Source of the DNA: an uncultured Clostridia bacterium
GTDB lineage: Bacteria > Bacillota > Clostridia > Lachnospirales > Lachnospiraceae
Length of the DNA stretch: 49,048 nt
Assembly: GCA_946624325.1 (NCBI GenBank)
Contig: CAMOSC010000003.1
Location: forward strand, 1-49,048
Reading direction: 5' to 3'
How positions within the stretch are numbered: the stretch's first letter is position 1; the number at the start of each line of letters is the position of its first letter. The position numbers and the translations under genes are program-made. Below, one piece after another: positions 17,651 to 26,071 of the stretch. The notes beneath the pieces were generated by a model. That model was given only the letters and a program-made list of their open reading frames with translations. It was not told the DNA's origin and searched no databases.

Positions 17651-19012
17651 ATGATGCGCAAAAGCCTATTTCGGAAACTGGCAGCCGGAGCCTGCGGTAT
17701 TCTGCTCGGGCTGCTTACGCTTTTTTCCGGCGGTGTGAAGGCGGCAGCGGAGGAAATTCCGGATTCGTCTGTATGGGAAATCGACGGCGCCGCATCTGTC
17801 CAGGATTTCCAGTTTGTTTACAATGGAAACTGGCTTGTAAGCTCATATGCCGTCGGGCTCACATTCCCGGCATATCCCGATGCCCTGATGCCGTCCACCA
17901 TTGATGCGAACGGCGTTGTCACGCCCTCCATTCTCCGGCTTTCGATTATGGATCAGACGGGATCCTTTTCCGGCATGCGTGTGGCGGTATGGAGCGAGCC
18001 GGGAGGCCAGGATGACCTTCAGTGGTACCATTTTTCGAGAGTATCGGACGGTATCTGGCGTATTGCCGTGAATACGGTTTCCCACCGGACAAGCGGCAAG
18101 CTGAACTTCCACATCTACGGGGAGCCGTGGGGAACCCTGCGGCATATCTACTCCGGGGCAACGCTGCTGACGGACAGCGGCGGCTGGCCTTCTTTTGTAA
18201 ACGGGAACACAAACCCGCAGAATCCCGGAACGCAGCCCGGCAATTCCACACCCGCCCCCTCGGCGGCCGATTACAGCGCGGTCTTCGACGCAGGCTGGTA
18301 CAGTGAGAAATATGCCGACCTCAAAGCGGCGTTCGGAACAAATGAAGCAGCCCTCCTGGATCACTTCCTGACCTTCGGCATGAAGGAGGGCAGGCAGGGG
18401 AACGAGGCGTTTTCCGCAAAGATTTACCGGGATAATTACACGGATCTGCAGAAGGCCTTCGGAGACGACCTGAAGGCTTACTATCAGCATTACATATCCT
18501 TCGGAAAGGATGAGGGCCGGAACGGACAGTCGCTGCTGCCCGGCGCTTCGCCCTGGAAGAAGGACGGCGGGGAGGACTCTTCCGGTTCTTCGGATTCACA
18601 GCAGAATACGGATCCCGACCCGCAGAACCCGTCCGATCCGGGCGGAAATCAGGAAAAAACGGAGCCGGAGAATCCTTCGGACACCCCGGCTTCCCCGGAT
18701 GTCACGCCGGCAGCTCCGGATGCCTCCTCCTGGATGGCGGACGGACTGGATTACGGCGCTGTTTTCGACGCGGACTATTACCTTGGAAACTATCCGGATC
18801 TGAAAGCGGCGTTCGGAACCGATACGAAAGCAGCCTTCAATCATTTCCTGCAGTTCGGAATGCGGGAGGGCCGCGCGGGAAACGACACGTTCCTCGTGAA
18901 AAACTATCAGGCGCGTTATCCGGATCTTCAGACCGCTTTCGGGAGCAGCCTGAAGCTGTACTATGAGCATTATATCCGGTTCGGAAAAGCTGAAGGAAGA
19001 ACGGGCAGATAA
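17651..19012 (+). CDS. Secreted protein with two C-terminal repeat modules (Y-x-DL-x-xAFG type)
   Basis: SD AGGAGGT before ATG 17651; signal peptide MMRKSLFRKLAAGACGILLGLLTLFSGG; repeats YSAVFDAGWYSEKYADLKAAFGTNEAALLDHFLTFGMKEGRQGN and YGAVFDADYYLGNYPDLKAAFGTDTKAAFNHFLQFGMREGRAGN, separated by a Pro/Asp/Ser/Glu-rich linker. Confidence 0.82.
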   Translation: MMRKSLFRKLAAGACGILLGLLTLFSGGVKAAAEEIPDSSVWEIDGAASVQDFQFVYNGNWLVSSYAVGLTFPAYPDALMPSTIDANGVVTPSILRLSIMDQTGSFSGMRVAVWSEPGGQDDLQWYHFSRVSDGIWRIAVNTVSHRTSGKLNFHIYGEPWGTLRHIYSGATLLTDSGGWPSFVNGNTNPQNPGTQPGNSTPAPSAADYSAVFDAGWYSEKYADLKAAFGTNEAALLDHFLTFGMKEGRQGNEAFSAKIYRDNYTDLQKAFGDDLKAYYQHYISFGKDEGRNGQSLLPGASPWKKDGGEDSSGSSDSQQNTDPDPQNPSDPGGNQEKTEPENPSDTPASPDVTPAAPDASSWMADGLDYGAVFDADYYLGNYPDLKAAFGTDTKAAFNHFLQFGMREGRAGNDTFLVKNYQARYPDLQTAFGSSLKLYYEHYIRFGKAEGRTGR

Positions 19013-19196
19013 AGCCCCGGCCACGGCTTAAGAAAAAGACGGGCAGCCCCTGCCGAAGGGACTGCCTTTTGGCTTGCATGGGGAAAGACCGATACATGCA
19101 GCGTTTTCCCGCCTGCAAAACCGTATGGGCGGAGGCTTTTACCGCCCATGCGATTGAGCCTGAACGGTAACCGCTATAGATATATGGAGATGGAAC

Positions 19197-20861
19197 ATGA
19201 GATACTTGTCTGCAGCTGGCAAGCACGCCAAAACTCCGGAAAGGATACCTTTTCGACATTTCCGGAGTCCGGCTCCGAACAGTTCCTTATGGATCTGCAT
19301 CCGGCGGGCCTGCCGTATCCTGTCCGGGGTTTTTGCGTTGCAGCTGCTCCTGCTTGCGTCAGTACCGGCAGGCTGCCCCGGATTTTCCCGGAATGCGGCT
19401 GCCGCGGCGGAGGAAGCCGCCGGGCCTTCCGTTTCCGCTAAGGCCTACTGTGTTCTGGATGCGGACAGCGGGGAGGTTGTCGCCGCCGCAAACGAGCGGG
19501 AGAGGCTGGCCCCCGCGAGCATTACCAAGATCCTGACGGCCCTGGTGGTGCTGGAGCATACGGAGGACCTGGATGTTTCCGCCGCTTTCTCGGAGTCCTC
19601 GCTGGAGGATCTGGCGGTACTCAGCTCCACCCTTTCCCCCATGCCGCGTCCGGGGGAGGTCATGACCGTGCGGGATCTGCTCTACGGCATGATTATGCGC
19701 TCCGGCAATGAGTGCGCAAATCTCCTGGCGGAACTGACGGCCGGAAGCTGCGAGGCCTTCGCCGGGATGATGAATGAACGGGCGGCTCAGGCGGGAGCCC
19801 TTGATTCCCATTTTTCAAACCCGCACGGACTGGATGCGCCGGACCATCTGACCACCGCCCTGGATATGGCGCTCATTACGCGCGATGCGCTGGCTGACAG
19901 CCGTGCGTCCATGCTTCTCTCCGCGGCATCCTATACCATACCGGCTACGGACTGCTGCGGCGAGCGCGCGATGGAAAGCGGACATGCCATGCTGAACGGA
20001 AGCCTTCCGGCAGGCGGTGTTTTTGCGGGCAAGCCCGGATATACACCGGGGGCGGGCTGGACGCTGGTCACGGCGGCGGAGGAGGAAGGCCGCCGGCTCA
20101 TTGCCGTTGTCCTTGGCTGCGCGGAGGGCTGCAGCTATTCGGACACCGGGCTGCTGCTGCGGTATGGCTTTGAGAAGCTCTCGGGCAAAACGCCCTCCGG
20201 CGGCGCCCTCGTATACAGCCCCGTAGTCAGCAGCTATGATGCTTCCGGATTTACGGTCAGCTGGCGAGTGGGACCGGATGCGGTGAGCGCCGATTTCCCG
20301 GTCTGGATTGAGTATGACCCGCAGGACGTGATGACAAGGGAGACTGCGGCGGTGACCGGGGACTCCGTCAGCTGCCACGTGCTTTTTTCGGATCATGGGG
20401 GCAGAGTCGGCGTTTATACCGTACAGGCATATGTGTATGACGGCGCCGGAACGGCGCATGTAAACACCCTGAAGGTACTGGCGGGCCTGCCTGCGCTCAC
20501 ACCCGGCTTTACGGACTGGGACGGCGGAAGGTTTTATGTGCGGGAGAACGGAAGCCTGGCCCTGAACTGGGCGGAACTGCCCGAAGGCGCCTATCATTTT
20601 GACTATCTGACCGGCCGGATGGATACCGGGTGGATCGAGAGCGGCGGGGCTTCGTTTTATCTTGGCACCGACGGCAGCGTGAAAACCGGATGGCAGGACA
20701 TTGACGGGTCAACCTATTATTTTATGGCGCCGGGAGACCTGTTAAGGGGCGACGCCGTGATAGACGGGCTGTTCCGGCACATAGACGCCGAGGGAAGACT
20801 TCAGAATTTTGATTTTTCGCTTGAAATTGCCCGGAGAATATTGGATACTATACAGGAATAA
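19197..20861 (+). CDS. D-alanyl-D-alanine carboxypeptidase (S11 family) with C-terminal cell-wall-binding-like repeats
   Basis: ASITKILT (SxxK), SGNECANLLAEL (SxN), AGKPGYTPGAGWTLVTAA (KxG-type); C-terminal MDTGWIESGGASFYLGTDGSVKTGWQDIDGSTYYF. Start codon uncertain. Confidence 0.85.
   Translation: MRYLSAAGKHAKTPERIPFRHFRSPAPNSSLWICIRRACRILSGVFALQLLLLASVPAGCPGFSRNAAAAAEEAAGPSVSAKAYCVLDADSGEVVAAANERERLAPASITKILTALVVLEHTEDLDVSAAFSESSLEDLAVLSSTLSPMPRPGEVMTVRDLLYGMIMRSGNECANLLAELTAGSCEAFAGMMNERAAQAGALDSHFSNPHGLDAPDHLTTALDMALITRDALADSRASMLLSAASYTIPATDCCGERAMESGHAMLNGSLPAGGVFAGKPGYTPGAGWTLVTAAEEEGRRLIAVVLGCAEGCSYSDTGLLLRYGFEKLSGKTPSGGALVYSPVVSSYDASGFTVSWRVGPDAVSADFPVWIEYDPQDVMTRETAAVTGDSVSCHVLFSDHGGRVGVYTVQAYVYDGAGTAHVNTLKVLAGLPALTPGFTDWDGGRFYVRENGSLALNWAELPEGAYHFDYLTGRMDTGWIESGGASFYLGTDGSVKTGWQDIDGSTYYFMAPGDLLRGDAVIDGLFRHIDAEGRLQNFDFSLEIARRILDTIQE
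19222..19286. repeat. Partial copy of the multi-hairpin intergenic repeat family
   Basis: AGCACGCCAAAACTCCGGAAAGG...CATTTCCGGAGTCCGGCTCCGAACAGTTCC resembles 25959-26022; 10-bp stem ACTCCGGAAA/TTTCCGGAGT. Confidence 0.75.
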
Positions 20862-20886
20862 AAAACGGCATTCGGGAGAATCGGAA

Positions 20887-21843
20887 ATGAAATGGAATAA
20901 ATTCACCATAGAGACAACTACGGAAGCGGAGGACCTCATCAGCGCCATGCTGAGCGAGGCCGGAATCGACGGCGTGGAAATTGAGGATAAGGTGCCGCTG
21001 ACAGACCGGGAAACCAAGGGCATGTTCATTGATATTCTGCCGGATCTCGGAGAGGACGACGGGACAGCCCTTGTGAGCTTCTATCTGGACGATACCTACG
21101 ACATACCTGCCACCCTTGCAAAAGTCAGGGAGGGGCTTCGGGAGGTAGGCACCTGGGTGAATGCGGGAAGCTGCCGCATCACCGAGTCCGAGACCGAGGA
21201 CAAGGACTGGATGAACAACTGGAAGCAGTATTTTAAGCCTTTCATGGTGGACGACCTGCTCATCAAGCCCACCTGGGAGGAGATCCCGGAGGGAGCGAGC
21301 TTCGCGAAGATCATACAGATTGACCCGGGCATGGCCTTCGGTACCGGAAAGCATGAGACCACGCAGCTGTGTATCCGGGGGCTTCGCAAGTATGTGAAAC
21401 CGGGAGATGAAGTGCTGGACGTGGGGACCGGAAGCGGAATCCTGTCCATCTGCGCGCTGCTCTGCGGGGCCGCCCATACCGTGGGGACGGATCTGGACGA
21501 GCTGGCGATTGACGCGGCCAGGGAAAATGCCGAGGTAAACGGCCTGACGCCGGACCAGTACGAGGTGCATATCGGCAACCTGATCGATGACCAGGCCATT
21601 AAAGACCTGGTGGGGTATGAACGCTTCGACGTGGTGGCGGCCAATATCCTGGCGGATGTGATTATTCCGCTGCAGGGCGTCATCGCCCCGCACATGAAAA
21701 AGGGCGGTATTCTGATTACCTCCGGCATCATCGACATGAAAGAACAGGCAGTGCTGGATGCCTTTGCCGGGAATCCGGCACTGGAAGTCATCGACGTGCT
21801 GCACCAGGGCGAATGGGTTTCCGTAGTGGCGAAAAAGCGCTGA
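20887..21843 (+). CDS. prmA: Ribosomal protein L11 methyltransferase
   Basis: MKWNKFTIETTTEAEDLISAMLSEAGIDGVEIED; IDPGMAFGTGKHETTQLC; VLDVGTGSGILSICA. Confidence 0.93.
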   Translation: MKWNKFTIETTTEAEDLISAMLSEAGIDGVEIEDKVPLTDRETKGMFIDILPDLGEDDGTALVSFYLDDTYDIPATLAKVREGLREVGTWVNAGSCRITESETEDKDWMNNWKQYFKPFMVDDLLIKPTWEEIPEGASFAKIIQIDPGMAFGTGKHETTQLCIRGLRKYVKPGDEVLDVGTGSGILSICALLCGAAHTVGTDLDELAIDAARENAEVNGLTPDQYEVHIGNLIDDQAIKDLVGYERFDVVAANILADVIIPLQGVIAPHMKKGGILITSGIIDMKEQAVLDAFAGNPALEVIDVLHQGEWVSVVAKKR

Positions 21844-21867
21844 GACGGCCCGGACCGGAGGAATACA

Positions 21868-22602
21868 GTGAACCATTTTTTTATCGGTCCGGACCAGGTG
21901 GACGGAAACCTGGCGCGGATTACCGGGAGCGATGTCAATCATATTGTCAATGTCCTGAGAATGGAAACGGGTGAGGAGCTGGAGGTCAGCGGCGGAAACC
22001 GGACCTGGCTTGCCCGGATTCTGTCCGTGGAGAGGGAGCTTGTGACGGTGGAGCTTGTCAGGGAATGCGAGTCAACGGAGCTTCCCTGCAGCGTAACGCT
22101 CCTGCAGGGGCTGCCCAAGGGCGACAAGCTGGAGAATATTATACAGAAGTCCGTCGAGCTCGGCGTTTCAAAGGTGGTTCCGGTGGCCATGAAACGCTGC
22201 GTGGCGAAGCTTGAGGAGCCGAAAAAACAGCGGGCGAAGCTTGCGCGCTGGCAGGCTGTCGCGGAGAGCGCGGCGAAACAGTCCAGACGCGCTGTCGTGC
22301 CTGAGGTCGGCGCCGTGCTGCAGTGGAAAGAAGCGCTTGCACTGGCCGGAACCTTTGATGTGCTGCTCCTGCCCTATGAAAACGCCAAGGGCATGGAGGA
22401 GACCAGGCGGCTGCTGTCCGGGATCAAGCCCGGCTGCAGCATAGGCATCGTGATCGGCCCGGAAGGCGGTTTTGAGGATGCTGAGGTAGAGCAGATGCGG
22501 GAAGCCGGCGCCGGGGTGATCAGTCTCGGGCGGAGGATCCTGCGCACGGAGACGGCGGGACCGGCGGTCCTGGCCATGCTCGGATTCTGCCTGGAACCCT
22601 GA
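21868..22602 (+). CDS. rsmE: 16S rRNA (uracil1498-N3)-methyltransferase
   Basis: MNHFFIGPDQVDGNLARITGSDVNHIVNVLRMETGEE; IGIVIGPEGGFEDAEVEQ; SLGRRILRTETAGPAVLAML. Confidence 0.93.
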   Translation: MNHFFIGPDQVDGNLARITGSDVNHIVNVLRMETGEELEVSGGNRTWLARILSVERELVTVELVRECESTELPCSVTLLQGLPKGDKLENIIQKSVELGVSKVVPVAMKRCVAKLEEPKKQRAKLARWQAVAESAAKQSRRAVVPEVGAVLQWKEALALAGTFDVLLLPYENAKGMEETRRLLSGIKPGCSIGIVIGPEGGFEDAEVEQMREAGAGVISLGRRILRTETAGPAVLAMLGFCLEP

Positions 22603-22675
22603 ACGGCTGCCGTGGAAAAGTCAATGAGAGTATGCCGTACCTGCTCTTCTTTGGAGCAGGAACTGAGGATAATCT

Positions 22676-23854
22676 ATGGAAGCATATCTGGATAATTCCG
22701 CGACGACCAGGGTCGCGCGGGAAGTACAGGAACTGATGGTGCAGGTCATGGACCGCGATTACGGAAACCCCTCCTCAATGCATCGGAAAGGCATGGAGGC
22801 GGAACGGTATGTGCGCGAGGCGGCCGACCGCATCAGCGGGATCCTGAAATGCAAACCGAAGGAGCTTATTTTTACCTCCGGCGGCACCGAATCCAACAAT
22901 ATGGCGCTGATCGGTACGGCGCTTGCGGCGAGAAGGGCCGGAAAGCATATCGTTACTACCGTTCTGGAACATGCGAGCGTCACAGCCCCGCTGCAGTTTC
23001 TGCGGGAGGAAGGCTTTGAGATCACGCAGCTTCCGGCAGACGGCAGGGGAACCGTGCGCCTTGAGGAACTGAAGGCAGCCCTGAGGCCCGATACCATTCT
23101 GGTTTCGGTGATGTATGTGAACAATGAAATCGGAACCATCCAGCCGGTGGAGGAGATTGCGAAGCTGGTACATACGGCATGCCCGAAGGCGGTTTTCCAT
23201 GTGGATGCCATCCAGGCCTTCGGAAAGCTGCCCATACGTCCGAAGCGCCAGGGCATTGACCTTCTTTCCGTGAGCTCCCATAAATTTCATGGGCCGAAGG
23301 GGGTCGGTTTCCTCTACTGCGGCGAGCAGGTGCACCTGCATCCGATTATCTTCGGGGGCGGCCAGCAGCGGGATATGCGTTCCGGGACGGAAAACGTTCC
23401 CGGGATTGCCGGCATGGGGCTTGCCGCCGAGCTGGCTTACCGCGATCTTGCCGGGAAGCAGGAGCATATGAACCACCTCAGGCGCCATTTTCTGGAGGGT
23501 ATCCATCAGCTTGAAGGACTTTCCGTAAACGGCTGGGATGAGACGGCGGACGGCGATGCGGCTGTGGAAAAGCGCGCCGCACATATCGTCAGCGTGAGCG
23601 TGCAGGGTGTCCGCAGCGAGGTTCTGCTGCATGCGCTGGAGGACCGCGGGGTTTATGTCTCCGCCGGCAGCGCCTGCTCCTCAAACCATCCCGCGGTGAG
23701 CCGTACCCTGAAGGCGGTGGGCGTTCCGGGGGATCTGCTCGAGAGTACGGTGCGCTTCAGCTTCTGTCCGGAAACCACGATGGCGGAAATCAATTATGCC
23801 CTGGAAGCCCTCGGCTCCGTTTTGCCCGTGCTCAGGCGTTTTGTGAGAAAGTAA
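22676..23854 (+). CDS. Cysteine desulfurase (NifS/IscS-like)
   Basis: MEAYLDNSATTRVAREV; FTSGGTESNNMALIG; SSHKFHGPKGVGFLY; SAGSACSSNHPAVSRTL. Confidence 0.93.
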   Translation: MEAYLDNSATTRVAREVQELMVQVMDRDYGNPSSMHRKGMEAERYVREAADRISGILKCKPKELIFTSGGTESNNMALIGTALAARRAGKHIVTTVLEHASVTAPLQFLREEGFEITQLPADGRGTVRLEELKAALRPDTILVSVMYVNNEIGTIQPVEEIAKLVHTACPKAVFHVDAIQAFGKLPIRPKRQGIDLLSVSSHKFHGPKGVGFLYCGEQVHLHPIIFGGGQQRDMRSGTENVPGIAGMGLAAELAYRDLAGKQEHMNHLRRHFLEGIHQLEGLSVNGWDETADGDAAVEKRAAHIVSVSVQGVRSEVLLHALEDRGVYVSAGSACSSNHPAVSRTLKAVGVPGDLLESTVRFSFCPETTMAEINYALEALGSVLPVLRRFVRK

Positions 23855-24141
23855 CCCGCATGCCCCGCAGCGTAATGTGCTGTCGGCGAAAGAGAAACCG
23901 GGGCGCGGATACCATTATGGCCGCGCCGGAGGCGGGCCGTTTTCAGAGTAACCCGCATGCCCCGCAGCGCAGTGTACTGCCAGCAAAAGAGAAGCCGGGG
24001 CGCGGATACCATTATGGCCGCGCCGAAGGCGGGCCGTTTTCAGCGTAACCCGCATGCCCCGCAGCGCAGTGTACTGACGGCGAAAAGGAAGCCGGGGCGC
24101 GGATACCATTATGGCCGCGCCGAAGGCGGGCCGTTTTCAGA
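23851..24141. repeat. Three tandem 97-bp units in the cysteine desulfurase-thiI gap
   Basis: Units start GTAACCCGCATGCCCCGCAGCG at 23851, 23948 and 24045; each contains GGCGCGGATACCATTATGGCCGCGCC. Confidence 0.95.
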
Positions 24142-24157
24142 GTTACTGGAGAAAAAG

Positions 24158-25342
24158 ATGAAGTATCAGGCTTTTTTAATCAAATATGCGGAGATTGGCG
24201 TGAAAGGAAAAAACCGCTATATCTTCGAGGATGCGCTGGTGAAGCGCATCGGACAGGTTCTTGCCCCGGTGGAAGGGGATTTTATTGTCACGAAGGAGAA
24301 CGGCCGTATATATGCGATTGCCGGGGAGGAGATGGATTTCGATGAGGCGGTAGACGCACTTCAGCATGTGTTCGGCATCGCCTGGATCTGCCCCGTGGTT
24401 CAGCTGCAGGATGAAGGCTTTGACGTGCTGAAGCAGAAAGTTGTGGACTATATGCGGTCCTGCTATCCGGATGGAGGCTTTTCTTTCAAGATGCAGTGCA
24501 GCCGCGCCAGGAAGAACTATCCGGTATGCTCCCAGGATATGAACGCCCTGATCGGCGAAGCGGTTCTGGAGGCGGTCCCCACTTCTCATGTGGATGTCCA
24601 TAAGCCGGAAATCCTGGTCTGTGTGGAAATCCGCGACCATAACATCAATCTGTATTCCAGCAGGATTCCCGGTGCGGGCGGCATGCCTGCGGGCACGGGC
24701 GGCAGGGGAATGCTGCTGCTCTCGGGCGGCATTGATTCCCCGGTAGCGGGATATATGGTGGCAAAACGGGGCGTTACCTTAGAAGCCGTATACTTCCATG
24801 CACCGCCCTATACCAGCGACCGGGCAAAGCAGAAGGTTGTGGATTTGGCTTCGCAGGTTGCAAAGTATGCCGGTCCGATACGGCTGCACGTGATCAATTT
24901 TACGGATATCCAGCTGTATATTTATGAGAAGTGCCCCCATGAGGAGCTGACCATCATTATGCGGCGCTATATGATGCGCATAGCGGAGACGCTGGCGAAG
25001 GAGAACGGGTGCCTTGGCCTGATCACAGGGGAGAGCATCGGCCAGGTTGCTTCGCAGACCATGCAGAGCCTCGTCTGCACCAATGCGGTATGCACGCTTC
25101 CGGTATTCAGGCCAGTGATTGCCTTTGACAAGCAGGAAATCGTGGATGTATCGCTGAAGATCGGAACCTACGAAACCTCGATCCTCCCGTTTGAGGACTG
25201 CTGCACCATTTTTGTGGCAAAGCATCCGGTTACGCGTCCGCTGCTGCATGTGATTGAGCGCTCGGAGAAAAAGCTTGAGGAGAAGATCGACGAGCTGGTA
25301 AAGATTGCCCTCGATACGGATGAAGTGATTGAATGCCGGTAA
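24158..25342 (+). CDS. thiI: tRNA 4-thiouridine synthase ThiI
   Basis: MKYQAFLIKYAEIGVKGKNRYIFEDALVKRI; PP-loop LLLSGGIDSPVAGYMVAKRG; LITGESIGQVASQTMQSL. Confidence 0.93.
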   Translation: MKYQAFLIKYAEIGVKGKNRYIFEDALVKRIGQVLAPVEGDFIVTKENGRIYAIAGEEMDFDEAVDALQHVFGIAWICPVVQLQDEGFDVLKQKVVDYMRSCYPDGGFSFKMQCSRARKNYPVCSQDMNALIGEAVLEAVPTSHVDVHKPEILVCVEIRDHNINLYSSRIPGAGGMPAGTGGRGMLLLSGGIDSPVAGYMVAKRGVTLEAVYFHAPPYTSDRAKQKVVDLASQVAKYAGPIRLHVINFTDIQLYIYEKCPHEELTIIMRRYMMRIAETLAKENGCLGLITGESIGQVASQTMQSLVCTNAVCTLPVFRPVIAFDKQEIVDVSLKIGTYETSILPFEDCCTIFVAKHPVTRPLLHVIERSEKKLEEKIDELVKIALDTDEVIECR

Positions 25343-25361
25343 AGACGGGTATAAAAATAAA

Positions 25362-25393
25362 ACCGGGGAACCGCACTGATGCGGTTCCCCGGT
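25362..25393 (-). terminator. Intrinsic terminator of the HPr-like gene
   Basis: 14-bp stem ACCGGGGAACCGCA/TGCGGTTCCCCGGT; on the minus strand followed by TTTTATTTTTAT. Confidence 0.85.
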
Positions 25394-25437
25394 GCCTGTA
25401 CAGCCGGCAGTGTCCGCGGAAGCGGGACATACGGGCT

Positions 25438-25671
25438 TTATTTGATGATATAGGGATCCAGAACCTTGAGGACGGCGTCCAGATTCTTTTCCTCATGGAT
25501 ATTCAGGTCGATGGGCTTGGAAAGATCCAGGGAGAAGATACCCATGATGGATTTGGCGTCGATTACGTATCTGCCGGATACAAGGTCGAAATCGGAATCA
25601 AACTTGGTGAGGTCATTCACAAAGGATTTAACTTTGTCGATGGAATTCAGAGAAATTTTAACGGTTTCCAT
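25438..25671 (-). CDS. HPr-like protein lacking the His-containing active loop
   Basis: METVKISLNSIDKVKSFVNDLTKFDSDFDLVSGRYVIDAKSIMGIFSLDLSKPIDLNIHEEKNLDAVLKVLDPYIIK; KSIMGIFSLDL matches the HPr Ser46 region. Confidence 0.82.
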   Translation of the reverse strand: METVKISLNSIDKVKSFVNDLTKFDSDFDLVSGRYVIDAKSIMGIFSLDLSKPIDLNIHEEKNLDAVLKVLDPYIIK

Positions 25672-25868
25672 ATGCAGTTCCTCCTGATGATTTAAAGCCG
25701 CGGTCTGGCTGGCGGGCCGATGCGGCTGTCGGGTATTTTCGCCCGCCGCCGCGGACGGGCACTGATGTTGTAAATCGGCAGAACGACCGGCTCTCCGGAA
25801 CGTTCTGCTTCTGTTTAATATAGTATCGGAAGCAGGCAAAAAAGTCAAGCAACAGTTCTATGAATTTG

Positions 25869-26022
25869 GTTGCTGTTCAGAGCCGGGCGCCATTCTTTGG
25901 AAAACCATGGATGCCGCTGGCGGAAATCCATGGCTTTCCAAAGATTGGCATCCGGCGAGCACGCCACAACTCCGGAAATGGCGCTTTTTTGCCATTTCCG
26001 GAGTCTGGCTCTGAACGGTTAC
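25869..26022. repeat. MITE-like multi-hairpin element with terminal inverted repeats
   Basis: Ends GTTGCTGTTCAGAGCCGGGC and GTCTGGCTCTGAACGGTTAC are inverted; internal hairpins 25894-25944 (19-bp arms, one mismatch) and 25969-26004 (14-bp perfect arms). Confidence 0.85.
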
Positions 26023-26071
26023 AAATGTATCAGTTCGTTCGCTACAGTTCCTTTCAGAAACAGGAGGATAT

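Noticed and set aside
23957-24157. N-terminal extension of ThiI in ORF 23957..25342
   Set aside because: Encoded entirely by the 97-bp repeats; the conserved ThiI start is MKYQAFLIKYAEIGVKG at 24158.
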